From an uncultured Collinsella sp. (lineage in GTDB: Bacteria; Actinomycetota; Coriobacteriia; Coriobacteriales; Coriobacteriaceae), in the NCBI GenBank assembly GCA_937958315.1, contig CALFGH010000081.1, positions 1 to 8,598 of the forward strand: 8,598 bases of DNA, written 5' to 3'. Below the pieces are notes generated by a model. The model was not told where the DNA came from. It saw only the letters and a list, made by a program, of their open reading frames with translations, and ran no database searches. This document shows positions 1 through 6,440 of this stretch, one piece after another. The translations under genes were made by a program, and so were the position numbers. The number at the start of each line of letters is the position of its first letter. Position 1 is the stretch's first letter.

Positions 1-1
1 G

Positions 2-520
2 CCCACGCATCGCCCCGACCTGGCTCATGAGGAAGACGCGGGACGCCGCTCCCCGCTCGGCCCCATCCTCATCGCCTTCATGGCCGGCGTTATCGCCTGC
101 TCGGCAATCGGCAGCATCTGGGGCCATGTTGAGCAGCAGCGCCAAGACGCCGCCAAGGTCGAGATGTCCGTCGAGCAATCGCTCAGCCGCACGCGCTCGG
201 TGCATGTGTCAGTCGAGGTTAAGGAAGGCGCGACGTGGGATACCGCGCGCGGCGACAGCCAAATGCTCGTCCATATCGTGGGCCGCACGCTCAAGGGACA
301 AGCAATCGACGAGTACCAATACGTCAATTCCGAAGGTGACGGCATAGAGCTCAAGCCCGGCGACTACGAGCTCACGGTGGATGAGCCGCCCGTCGCCACC
401 GACGGCACGCGTTACCGCGCCTCAAAGCGCATGGTTCCGGTGAGTTTTAATTCACAGGCGCCCGACACGGTCGATAGCACGCCGCAGGGCGGGTTTGACC
501 TCTACGCTATTGCTCAATAA
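2..520 (+). CDS. Single-pass membrane protein of unknown function, 5' end outside window
   Basis: The reading frame is open from position 2, so the start codon lies upstream; the ATG at 80 falls inside the membrane segment and is unlikely to be the start. About 172 residues are visible. A short charged, proline-containing N-terminal part is followed by one hydrophobic segment (visible residues about 20-42, around PILIAFMAGVIACSAIGSIW), then a soluble domain of about 130 residues. This suggests a cytoplasmic N-terminus and an exported C-terminal domain. The later part (GIELKPGDYELTV, then TDGTRYRASK) has the alternating pattern of a small beta-sandwich. It resembles, from memory, a family of Coriobacteriia membrane proteins that often carry an N-terminal zinc ribbon, but that part is not visible here. 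Stop is TAA. Function unknown; that the gene is real is fairly sure from the long open frame and plausible protein composition. Confidence 0.75.
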   Translation, partial: PTHRPDLAHEEDAGRRSPLGPILIAFMAGVIACSAIGSIWGHVEQQRQDAAKVEMSVEQSLSRTRSVHVSVEVKEGATWDTARGDSQMLVHIVGRTLKGQAIDEYQYVNSEGDGIELKPGDYELTVDEPPVATDGTRYRASKRMVPVSFNSQAPDTVDSTPQGGFDLYAIAQ

Positions 521-587
521 CTGCGCCTGCCGCTCAGCCCCGCCGCCAAGAGTGGGACAATAACCCTCGACACTGTTGTTTACTTTT

Positions 588-592
588 GGAGG
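588..592 (+). promoter_or_regulatory. Ribosome binding site of the aldose 1-epimerase gene
   Basis: GGAGG lies 7 bases before the ATG at 600. This decides the start: an in-frame TTG at 576 would put the Shine-Dalgarno inside the coding region, so 600 is chosen. No clear -35/-10 pair was recognised in the 79-bp gap upstream. Confidence 0.8.
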
Positions 593-599
593 AAGTAGT

Positions 600-1493
600 A
601 TGTCCACCGTCACTACCATCAAGCGCGGCGGCCTCACCGCAGCCATCGATTCCATGGGCGCTCAGCTCACGAGCCTTGCCCTCAACGGCAACGAGTATCT
701 GTGGCAGGGCGACCCGGCCTTTTGGGGCAAGCACGCGCCTATCCTGTTCCCCATCGTGGGATCGCTGCGCAACAACACGGCGACGTCTGCCGCCGGCACC
801 TGCGAGATGGCGCGCCACGGCATCGCGCGCATTGTCGAGCACAAGATCGTCGGGGTGTCGGAGGACGGTTCGTCCGTTACCTACGAGCTCACCGACACGC
901 CTGAGTCTCTCAAGGCGTTCCCGTTCCACTTTAAGCTCAACATGACCTATGCCCTGACCGGCGACGCCACCCTCACGCAGACCTTTGCCGTCACCAACAC
1001 CGGCGACGTGGACCTGCCGTTCTCGGTGGGCGGCCACCCCGCATTCAACGTGCCCGCCCCCGGTGCCGAGGACGAGGCGTTCGAGGACTACGAGCTGGCG
1101 TTTACCGAGGCTTGGACTAACGAGGCCCCCGTCATCACGCCCGATGGCCTTATGACGTTCGAGGGTAGCTACAAGGCTCCCGACAACTCGGACGTGCTGC
1201 CCATCACGCACCGCAGCTTCGATAACGACGCCATCATGTTCACCGATACCCCGGGCTCCACGCTCACGCTGCGCGGCCGCAAGTCGGGCCACGGCGTCAA
1301 GATCGACTTTGAGGGCTTTAAGTACATTGGCGTGTGGTCTGCCGCCAACGACGCTCCGTTTGTGGCGCTCGAGCCCTGGACCGGTCACACCACCATGGAC
1401 ACCGAGGACGACGTCTTTGAGCACAAGGTCAACACCATTACGCTGGCGCCGGGCGAGACGGACGTCCGCAGCTTTAGCGTTACCTTGCTCTAG
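600..1493 (+). CDS. Aldose 1-epimerase (galactose mutarotase/LacX-like)
   Basis: Predicted 297-residue cytoplasmic enzyme of the aldose 1-epimerase family (COG2017, LacX-like branch), which interconverts alpha and beta anomers of hexoses such as galactose or glucose. Length fits the family. Landmarks: NEYLWQGDPAFWGKHAPILFP at residues 31-51, typical of the LacX-like group; His73 in MARHG and His146 in GGHPAF, matching the two family histidines; Glu258 in ALEPW, matching the catalytic base. The start at 600 is set by GGAGG at 588. The gene stands alone between a membrane-protein gene and a strong terminator, with no sugar-catabolic genes beside it, so the true sugar substrate cannot be inferred from context. 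Stop is TAG. The family call is sure; substrate specificity is not. Confidence 0.93.
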   Translation: MSTVTTIKRGGLTAAIDSMGAQLTSLALNGNEYLWQGDPAFWGKHAPILFPIVGSLRNNTATSAAGTCEMARHGIARIVEHKIVGVSEDGSSVTYELTDTPESLKAFPFHFKLNMTYALTGDATLTQTFAVTNTGDVDLPFSVGGHPAFNVPAPGAEDEAFEDYELAFTEAWTNEAPVITPDGLMTFEGSYKAPDNSDVLPITHRSFDNDAIMFTDTPGSTLTLRGRKSGHGVKIDFEGFKYIGVWSAANDAPFVALEPWTGHTTMDTEDDVFEHKVNTITLAPGETDVRSFSVTLL

Positions 1494-1523
1494 AGGTTCC
1501 GCCGCTCGGTCGATGCTGTGCGC

Positions 1524-1614
1524 CGTCCAGAGCGATAATTTGTCATTCAAAAGGCAAGGCATAGACCTTCTGGTCATGCCTTGCCTTTTTCATGCCACTT
1601 GTTCGCTCTGGACG
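1524..1614. repeat. 91-bp imperfect palindrome centred on a terminator
   Basis: The 12-bp arms CGTCCAGAGCGA (1524-1535) and TCGCTCTGGACG (1603-1614) are perfect reverse complements. They share the same centre (1569) as the inner terminator stem, with 13 unpaired or weakly paired bases on each side. One strand could fold into a single long interrupted hairpin. The symmetry is more extensive than an intrinsic terminator needs and suggests a repeat element that also supplies the terminator. Confidence 0.7.
1549..1590 (+). terminator. Strong intrinsic terminator after the epimerase gene
   Basis: A 14-bp perfect stem (AAAAGGCAAGGCAT at 1549-1562 with ATGCCTTGCCTTTT at 1576-1589), a bulged A at 1563, four more pairs (GACC/GGTC) and a TTCT tetraloop, ending in TTTTT. 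Because the 5' arm begins with AAAA, the structure could also stop transcription coming from the opposite strand. Confidence 0.92.
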
Positions 1615-1642
1615 TCGCTCGCCGGCATTGCCAAAACATCGG

Positions 1643-1657
1643 CGTCCCCAATGACTA
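1643..1657 (-). repeat. Partial copy of a dispersed GGGGACG hairpin repeat
   Basis: CGTCCCCAATGACTA is the exact reverse complement of 7725-7739, the first half of the hairpin repeat between prfA and prmC. A perfect 15-bp match is unlikely but not impossible by chance in a window this size. A full second arm is not seen here. Confidence 0.45.
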
Positions 1658-1713
1658 CCGTGTGTCTATTAATTTTTCGAGCTTGTGCTGCGCTGCTGGT
1701 CGCTGGCGTATAT

Positions 1714-1745
1714 CCTGTTAAGTCGTCAGCATACGATTCAACAGG
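1714..1745. promoter_or_regulatory. Imperfect inverted repeat just before the ABC transporter operon
   Basis: CCTGTTAAGTCG (1714-1725) and CGATTCAACAGG (1734-1745) match as reverse complements at 10 of 12 positions around an 8-base centre. The right arm touches the ribosome binding site of the binding-protein gene (AGGGAAGG, 1743-1750). It could be an operator or an mRNA hairpin that masks the Shine-Dalgarno. A TATATC at 1709-1714 with TTGTGC at 1683-1688 could be a promoter, but the 20-bp spacing is too long to trust. Confidence 0.35.
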
Positions 1746-1756
1746 GAAGGCAGATT

Positions 1757-2683
1757 ATGCATTCTCCCCATCAACGCGACGCGCATCCACAGCCGGTATG
1801 CAGCCGTCGCATCTTTTTGGGTAGCGCCCTCGCTGCGAGCGCTTCCGTCGTCGCCGGCGCGCTCGCCGGCTGTCAGCGCCCGTCCACGCTCAAGGTGGTT
1901 CAGCCCACGACGGGTGGCGGTCGCGACGACCTGTCCGATTCCGTGATCGGCAAGGACAAGATCCGCATTGGCATGGAGGCGGCCTACGCCCCGTACAACT
2001 GGCAGGTTTCCGAAGCCAGTGAGTACACCATCCCCATCGACAACGTGCAGGGCGCCTATGCCGATGGCTACGACGTGCAGATCGCCAAGATCGTCTGCAA
2101 GGCCCTCGGTGGCGAGCCCGTTGCCGTCAAGCAGAGCTTCTCGGGCCTTATCGATTCGCTCAACAACGGCCAGATCGACCTCATCATCGCCGGCATGAGC
2201 GCCACGCCCGAGCGCGAGGAGTCGGTCGGCTTCTCCGACCCGTACTTCATTGGCTACTTTGGCCTGTTCGTAAAAGAGGGTTCCCCCTACCAAAACGCCA
2301 CCAAGCTCAGCGACTTTAGCGGCGCCACGGTGCTCGGCCAAAAGGACACCATGCTCGACACCGTTATCGACGAGATCCCGGGCGTTGTGCACAAGAACCC
2401 GGTCGATTCGGTTCCCACGGTGTTCTCGAATCTGCTGCAGGGCACGTGCGACGCTGTGACTTACAACACCGAGAACGAGAAGGGCTATATGGCCCAAAAT
2501 CCCGGTATCGTCCCCATCCATTTTGCCGAGGGCGAGGGCTTTAAGCAGGAGGTCGCGGCAAACGTCGGCTGCCGCAAGGGCTCGGACAAGCTGCTTAAAC
2601 TCATCGACAAGACACTCAAGGGCATTAGCCAAGAGGAACGCGACCAAATGTGGGACGCGTGCCTCGATCGTCAGCCGGCATAG
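1757..2683 (+). CDS. Amino acid ABC transporter substrate-binding lipoprotein with Tat signal
   Basis: 308-residue periplasmic-binding-protein-type receptor (SBP_bac_3 family) that should capture a polar amino acid outside the membrane and hand it to the adjacent permease. The signal region holds a twin-arginine motif, SRRIFLG (residues 16-22), a hydrophobic stretch, and a lipobox LAGC with Cys39 as the lipid anchor. The mature part has IGMEAAYAPYNW near the N-terminus, the domain-crossing GYDVQIAKIV, the family motif AGMSATPEREESVGFSDPYF, and a C-terminal lobe ending in DQMWDACLD. The ATG at 1757 is chosen because AGGGAAGG lies 6 bases upstream and it leaves a normal-length signal peptide. 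The stop TAG overlaps the next gene's ribosome binding site. Ligand not determinable; glutamine, glutamate, cystine or a basic amino acid are all possible. Confidence 0.93.
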   Translation: MHSPHQRDAHPQPVCSRRIFLGSALAASASVVAGALAGCQRPSTLKVVQPTTGGGRDDLSDSVIGKDKIRIGMEAAYAPYNWQVSEASEYTIPIDNVQGAYADGYDVQIAKIVCKALGGEPVAVKQSFSGLIDSLNNGQIDLIIAGMSATPEREESVGFSDPYFIGYFGLFVKEGSPYQNATKLSDFSGATVLGQKDTMLDTVIDEIPGVVHKNPVDSVPTVFSNLLQGTCDAVTYNTENEKGYMAQNPGIVPIHFAEGEGFKQEVAANVGCRKGSDKLLKLIDKTLKGISQEERDQMWDACLDRQPA

Positions 2684-2692
2684 GGAGGCAGC

Positions 2693-3841
2693 ATGAAAAC
2701 CATCAATCGTCTGGCCTCCTTTATCAAGGCCGACCACCGTTATGTGTACCTGGGCACGAGCGTCATCGCGGCACTCGGCCTGGCGTTTAGCCAGCGCAAT
2801 CCCACACCGCTGAGCTTCTTGGCGCCTACGGGCGTGTTCCAAGACTGCCTCTGGGCAATCCTTTGGGCCTGGCTCGTCGTGTCGGCGGCGGCGCTGGTCA
2901 CCAAACTCATGCACTGGAACGACTATCGCGAAACGTCGCCGTTTGCTTCCGAGCGCTTCCGTCGCGGCGCGCGCCTGGGCAGCTACGTCGTGGTCGCCAT
3001 CGCGGCGATCTTTTTCGTGGACCGCTGCGTCATGTCGTTTATCGACCTGGTGCAGGTGAGCATTGTCTCGGATTCCAACCCTAGCGACTTTTTGTCGAGT
3101 CTGGTCTACATGACCTACAAGAGCGGCGACTTCTTCATCCGCGGCATCGAGATCACCATCGCGCTCGCGACCTTCGGCACCGTCATCGCATTCTTCCTGG
3201 CGCTGCTCTTTGTGTTCCTGCGTATTCAGACCTTCGACCGCGTGGATAACGATCTGGTGCGCTTCTTTAAGAGCATTGGCCGCGGCTTTGCGACCATCTA
3301 CTCTACCATCGTGCGCGGCACGCCCATGATGGTCCAGGGCCTGCTCATCTATTACGCGGGCTTCACCGTTTTGCGCGGCATGGGCTTCGAGACCGCCCAG
3401 GCCAACCAGATTTGGAGTACCTTCACCGCCGGCCTCGTCACCATCTCGCTCAACTCCACCGCCTACATGATGGAGGTCCTGCGCGGCGGCATCGAGTCCA
3501 TCGATCCCGGCCAGGCCGAGGCGGCGCGTTCGCTGGGTCTGTCGCAGTGGCAGGCCATGCGCAAAGTCGTGTTCCCCCAGGGCATTAAAAACGCGATTCC
3601 GGCGCTCACCAACGAGCTCATCATCAACATCAAGGATTCGTCGGTGCTCTCGGTTATCGGCGTGTTCGACCTCATGTACGCCACCACCACCGTCGCCGGT
3701 GTGTACTATCGCCAGATGGAAGTCTACTGCGTGGCGCTCGTGGTCTACCTGATCCTGACGCTCGTGGCGAGCCGCCTGCTCGAAGCCTTTGGCAAAAAGC
3801 TCGGCGCCGAGGCCCCTGCCACGCTGCCCAGCTCTAACTAG
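2693..3841 (+). CDS. Amino acid ABC transporter permease with N-terminal membrane extension
   Basis: 382-residue inner-membrane permease of the HisM/GlnP type (BPD_transp_1). The typical domain occupies about residues 148-365: a first long hydrophobic segment at 152-176, the cytoplasmic EAA coupling loop at about 276-300 (EAARSLGLSQWQAMRKVVFP) that docks on the ATPase, and the late motif NELIINIKDSSVLSVIG. Before it lie about 145 extra residues with three likely membrane segments (about 17-33, 50-71 and 96-118), so roughly eight spans in all. Typical members are near 220 residues. Only one permease gene is present, so a homodimer is expected. The start ATG has GGGAGG 4 bases upstream, overlapping the stop of the binding-protein gene, which indicates tight translational coupling. 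Stop is TAG. Confidence 0.92.
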   Translation: MKTINRLASFIKADHRYVYLGTSVIAALGLAFSQRNPTPLSFLAPTGVFQDCLWAILWAWLVVSAAALVTKLMHWNDYRETSPFASERFRRGARLGSYVVVAIAAIFFVDRCVMSFIDLVQVSIVSDSNPSDFLSSLVYMTYKSGDFFIRGIEITIALATFGTVIAFFLALLFVFLRIQTFDRVDNDLVRFFKSIGRGFATIYSTIVRGTPMMVQGLLIYYAGFTVLRGMGFETAQANQIWSTFTAGLVTISLNSTAYMMEVLRGGIESIDPGQAEAARSLGLSQWQAMRKVVFPQGIKNAIPALTNELIINIKDSSVLSVIGVFDLMYATTTVAGVYYRQMEVYCVALVVYLILTLVASRLLEAFGKKLGAEAPATLPSSN

Positions 3842-3863
3842 GCTTAAGACGAGGAGAATCATC

Positions 3864-4649
3864 ATGGCAGATACCGCCACTACCGGCGTTGCGGCCGCCG
3901 CACAGACCAATGAGCCGCTCATCCGCGTCGAGGGCCTGCGCAAGAGCTTCGGCTCGCTCGAGGTGCTCAAGGGCATCGACCTGTCCGTTAACCACGGCGA
4001 GGTCGTTACCATCATCGGTGCCTCGGGCTCGGGAAAGTCGACCTTCCTGCGCTGCCTCAACCTGCTCGAGACCCCGGACGCGGGCCACATCTGGTTCCAT
4101 GGCCAGGACCTCACGGCCGAGCGTTGCAACATTAACAAGCTGCGTGAGGACATCGGCATGGTGTTCCAGGGCTTTAACCTGTTCAACAACATGGATGTGC
4201 TCGACAACTGCACACTTGCGCCCGTTACGCTCAAAAAGATGAGCAAGGCCGAGGCTGAAAAAATTGCGATGGAGCATCTGACGAGCGTGGGGCTCGAAAA
4301 GTTCGCGCACGCCGCCGTGGGCCGCCTGTCCGGTGGTCAAAAACAGCGCGTGGCCATCGCTCGTGCCCTATGCATGAATCCGCAGATCATGCTGTTCGAC
4401 GAGCCGACCTCCGCGCTCGACCCCGAGATCGTGGGAGAGGTGCTCGAGGTCATGCGCAAGCTCGCTGCCGACGGCATGACCATGGTCGTCGTCACGCACG
4501 AGATGGCCTTTGCCCGCACGGTGTCCGACCGCGTGGTCTTTATGGACAAGGGCGTGGTGCTCGAGGATGCCGCGCCGGCCGAGCTCTTCGGCAACCCCAA
4601 GCACCAGCGCACCCGCGAGTTCCTCTCGCGTTATCTCGAAGACAAATAA
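3864..4649 (+). CDS. Amino acid ABC transporter ATP-binding protein (GlnQ/HisP type)
   Basis: 261-residue ATPase that powers the importer encoded just upstream. All nucleotide-binding motifs are intact: Walker A GASGSGKST (residues 52-60), Q-loop Gln102 in VFQGFNLF, signature LSGGQ (155-159), Walker B IMLFDEP (175-181) with catalytic Glu180, D-loop SALD just after it, and switch His212 in VVTHEM. The sequence is closest in style to polar amino acid transporters (GlnQ/HisP), including the FNLFNNMDVLDN stretch. The start is ATG 3864 with GAGGAG 7 bases upstream; the frame is open further upstream but that part overlaps the permease. The gap to the permease is 22 bp, so this is the third gene of one operon. 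An alanine-rich N-terminal tail of about 16 residues precedes the domain. Stop is TAA. Confidence 0.96.
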   Translation: MADTATTGVAAAAQTNEPLIRVEGLRKSFGSLEVLKGIDLSVNHGEVVTIIGASGSGKSTFLRCLNLLETPDAGHIWFHGQDLTAERCNINKLREDIGMVFQGFNLFNNMDVLDNCTLAPVTLKKMSKAEAEKIAMEHLTSVGLEKFAHAAVGRLSGGQKQRVAIARALCMNPQIMLFDEPTSALDPEIVGEVLEVMRKLAADGMTMVVVTHEMAFARTVSDRVVFMDKGVVLEDAAPAELFGNPKHQRTREFLSRYLEDK

Positions 4650-4672
4650 CCGACCGCAAACGCTTACGTGGC

Positions 4673-4697
4673 AGGGCCGCTCCGGTGGGGCGGCCCT
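4673..4697 (+). terminator. GC-rich hairpin between ATPase and peptidase genes
   Basis: AGGGCCGC (4673-4680) and GCGGCCCT (4690-4697) form a perfect 8-bp GC-rich stem with a 9-base loop in the 72-bp intergenic gap. No T-run follows, so it is not a standard intrinsic terminator. It may cause pausing or reduce read-through, or protect the 3' end of the transporter mRNA. Confidence 0.35.
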
Positions 4698-4721
4698 CGT
4701 CATCACAATCGAAAGGATGTC

Positions 4722-6149
4722 ATGGCCGAGGTTTGGCGCTTCTTTGCGCATGAGGACGATTTCGCCGATATAGACGAAGCTGGCGCGTGCGAGCGCCTTG
4801 GCCGCGTGCTGTCGTTTCCGACCATCTCGAGTATGGATGCCGAGGCGGTGAACTGGCAGCCGTTCGACGACCTGCGCGCCTATATGCAGCAGGCGTGGCC
4901 GCACGTGTTCGCGGCGGGCGAGGTCGAGCTTATCGACCATTCGCTATTGGTGACGCTTGGCGGTTCCAACCCTGCTCTCAAGCCCATTATGCTCATGGGC
5001 CACATGGACGTGGTTCCCGTGGTGCCCGGCACCGAGGCTGACTGGACGCATGCCCCCTTTAGTGGCCACGTGGATGACACCTACATTTGGGGTCGCGGCG
5101 CTATCGACATGAAGGACCAGGTCGCAGGCATTCTCGAGGCGGTTGAGTATGCGCTGGCGCATGGCTGGGAGCACGAGCGCACCCTGCTGCTCGCCTTTGG
5201 CCAGGACGAGGAGACTACGCAGTACGGCGCAGGCGCCATCGGTCGCGTGCTCGAGGAGCGCGGCATTGAGCTTGAGTACCTGATCGACGAGGGCGACTAC
5301 CGTATTGTTTCGGCTGCCGAGTACGGCGCGGGCGAGGGTTGGCTTATGCATGCCGACCTTGCCGAGAAGGGCTATGCCGATATCGTGCTCAAGACGAAGA
5401 GTGAAGGCGGACATTCGTCTAACCCCTACGGCGGCACTTCGCTCGAGGTGCTGAGCCGTGCCATCGCCGCAATCTGCGATATCGAGTGGCCGACGCGTGT
5501 GACCGATCTACTTGCCGCACAGCTTGTCGAGCTGGGGCTCTACACGGTGGATGAGATTGCTGCCAACGGGGATGCCATTGTCCGCGACTGCCTCGCCAGC
5601 AAAAAGCTCTACCCGCTCGTGACGACCACCTGCGCGCCCACGCAGATCGAGGGCGGCAGCACCGGCGCCAACGTGATGCCGCAGGATATGTGGGCCAACA
5701 TCAACTTCCGCATGCTCGAGGGCACGAGCGTGGCTGACGTTGTGGCGCGCTGCCGTGAGGCGGTTGCCGGGGCGGGCCTTGCCAGACGTATGGAGGTCGA
5801 ACTTGGCCCCGGCAGCTCCGAGCCTTCGCCGTCCCCGCGTGTCGGTGGTCCCGGCCTCGAGGCGGTTCGTTCCATCGCCGCCCGCTATTTCCGTGATCCA
5901 AAGGGGACGGAGGAAAACGGATCATCAGCGGCGGGCGGGGCTCCTGTCAGCATCGTCCCCTCAACTGTCATCGGCGCGACCGACGCTGCCAACTATCAGC
6001 GCATTTGCTCCGAGTGCATTCGTTTTTCGGCGTTTGTGGTCGACGATGACGAGTGCGAGCGCGGTGTCCACGGCACTAACGAGCGCATTGCCCGCCGTGC
6101 CTACCTCCAGGGTGTCCGCTTCCTCATCGCCCTGCTCCACACGCTCTAG
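4722..6149 (+). CDS. M20-family metallopeptidase (carboxypeptidase S/PM20D1-like)
   Basis: 475-residue zinc-dependent hydrolase of peptidase family M20, probably releasing amino acids from dipeptides or N-acyl-amino acids; there is no signal peptide, so it acts in the cytoplasm. Expected metal and catalytic residues are present: His94 and Asp96 in LMGHMDVVPV, bridging Asp129 in GRGAIDMKD, catalytic Glu163 and Glu164 in GQDEETT, Asp189 in LIDEGDY, and His450 in GVHGTNE. EGGHSSNP (228-235) belongs to the lid/dimerisation domain, roughly residues 200-350. The IDEGDY and GVHGTNE forms fit the carboxypeptidase S/PM20D1 branch better than DapE. The start is ATG 4722 with AGGA 4 bases upstream; an upstream in-frame ATG at 4668 has no such site. 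Residues about 391-407 look like a non-family insertion coinciding with a DNA repeat at 5894-5924. It follows the amino acid importer by 72 bp and may feed the same scavenging function. Stop is TAG. Confidence 0.9.
   Translation: MAEVWRFFAHEDDFADIDEAGACERLGRVLSFPTISSMDAEAVNWQPFDDLRAYMQQAWPHVFAAGEVELIDHSLLVTLGGSNPALKPIMLMGHMDVVPVVPGTEADWTHAPFSGHVDDTYIWGRGAIDMKDQVAGILEAVEYALAHGWEHERTLLLAFGQDEETTQYGAGAIGRVLEERGIELEYLIDEGDYRIVSAAEYGAGEGWLMHADLAEKGYADIVLKTKSEGGHSSNPYGGTSLEVLSRAIAAICDIEWPTRVTDLLAAQLVELGLYTVDEIAANGDAIVRDCLASKKLYPLVTTTCAPTQIEGGSTGANVMPQDMWANINFRMLEGTSVADVVARCREAVAGAGLARRMEVELGPGSSEPSPSPRVGGPGLEAVRSIAARYFRDPKGTEENGSSAAGGAPVSIVPSTVIGATDAANYQRICSECIRFSAFVVDDDECERGVHGTNERIARRAYLQGVRFLIALLHTL
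5894..5924. repeat. GGGGACG-core hairpin repeat inside the peptidase gene
   Basis: TGATCC (5894-5899) and GGATCA (5919-5924) are perfect reverse complements enclosing a 19-base loop that contains GGGGACGG. The plan (short terminal arms around a GGGGACG core) is the same as at 7725-7753. It lies in frame and encodes part of a low-complexity stretch, RDPKGTEENGSSAAGG, absent from the usual M20 pattern as I know it. Confidence 0.45.
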
Positions 6150-6155
6150 AATGTG

Positions 6156-6176
6156 ACAAAGCGACAGTCCCTTTGT
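6156..6176. repeat. 21-bp near-palindrome after the peptidase gene
   Basis: ACAAAG at the left and CTTTGT at the right frame a GACAGTC centre; reading the opposite strand differs only at the central base and one symmetric pair. It starts 7 bp after the stop of the peptidase gene. I recall similar AAAGGGAC/GTCCCTTT palindromes between genes in Collinsella, but that is memory, not a search. Confidence 0.5.
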
Positions 6177-6178
6177 TG

Positions 6179-6230
6179 GCCGTTGGGAACGTTCTTAAAC
6201 GACCAGTCGTTAAGGAACATACCCAACGGC
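6179..6230. repeat. 52-bp double-unit inverted repeat (REPIN-like)
   Basis: The two halves, 6179-6203 and 6206-6230, are imperfect reverse complements, with perfect outer arms GCCGTTGGG/CCCAACGGC and inner arms ACGAC/GTCGT around CA. The left half matches the hairpin repeat at 7727-7751 at 21 of 25 positions, so this site looks like two such units placed head to head. There is no T-run, so it is not an evident intrinsic terminator, although it could fold in RNA downstream of the peptidase gene. Confidence 0.6.
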
Positions 6231-6256
6231 TACGTCCGCTCATTCCGTGCGGGTTA

Positions 6257-6285
6257 TATGCAGGTTTGCCTGCGCACGCTATCAT
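6257..6285 (+). promoter_or_regulatory. Weak candidate promoter for prfA
   Basis: TATCAT (6280-6285) is one base from the -10 consensus and is preceded at 17 bp by TATGCA (6257-6262), a poor -35. A small hairpin, GCAGG/CCTGC (6260-6264 and 6269-6273), lies between them. It would leave a 5' leader of about 150 bases before prfA. A promoter is expected somewhere in 6150-6440 because prfA is 291 bp from the upstream gene. Confidence 0.22.
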
Positions 6286-6440
6286 GTATGGGTTAGACCG
6301 CAACTATGTACCCCACACGCGAAGGGATGCGCATGTATCTGAAGATCGACATGTTCTAGCTGGGCTTACCCCCGCAGTGGCGCCATGCGCCCCATCAACT
6401 CTGCCGATTTTCACCTTCACGCATATAAAGGAGTCCCGCC

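Noticed and set aside
534..1577. Open frame of 347 codons on the - strand opposite the epimerase gene
   Set aside because: It lies opposite a well-supported enzyme gene and overlaps the terminator. Its composition is typical of an antisense shadow, with no domain.
1683..1714. Promoter TTGTGC/TATATC for the transporter operon
   Set aside because: The spacing of 20 bp is too long for a normal sigma-70-type promoter and the -35 match is poor.
1309..1824. Open frame of 171 codons on the + strand bridging the epimerase end and the transporter start
   Set aside because: It runs through a strong terminator in a different frame from both genes and has no ribosome binding site or domain.
1718..4246. 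Open frame of 842 codons on the - strand opposite the transporter genes
   Set aside because: It is antisense to three genes with complete, motif-bearing proteins. Its translation is rich in Arg, His, Asp, Val and Gly with no recognisable domain, the usual shadow of GC-rich codon use.
4673..4697. Standard intrinsic terminator between transporter and peptidase genes
   Set aside because: The hairpin is good but no T-run follows, so full termination cannot be claimed; it is listed only as a low-confidence hairpin.
5902..5961. AGGGGACG (5902-5909) and CGTCCCCT (5954-5961) as arms of a larger repeat in the peptidase gene
   Set aside because: The right arm encodes VPS within a segment conserved in the family, so the 8-bp match is more likely coincidence than a second repeat unit.
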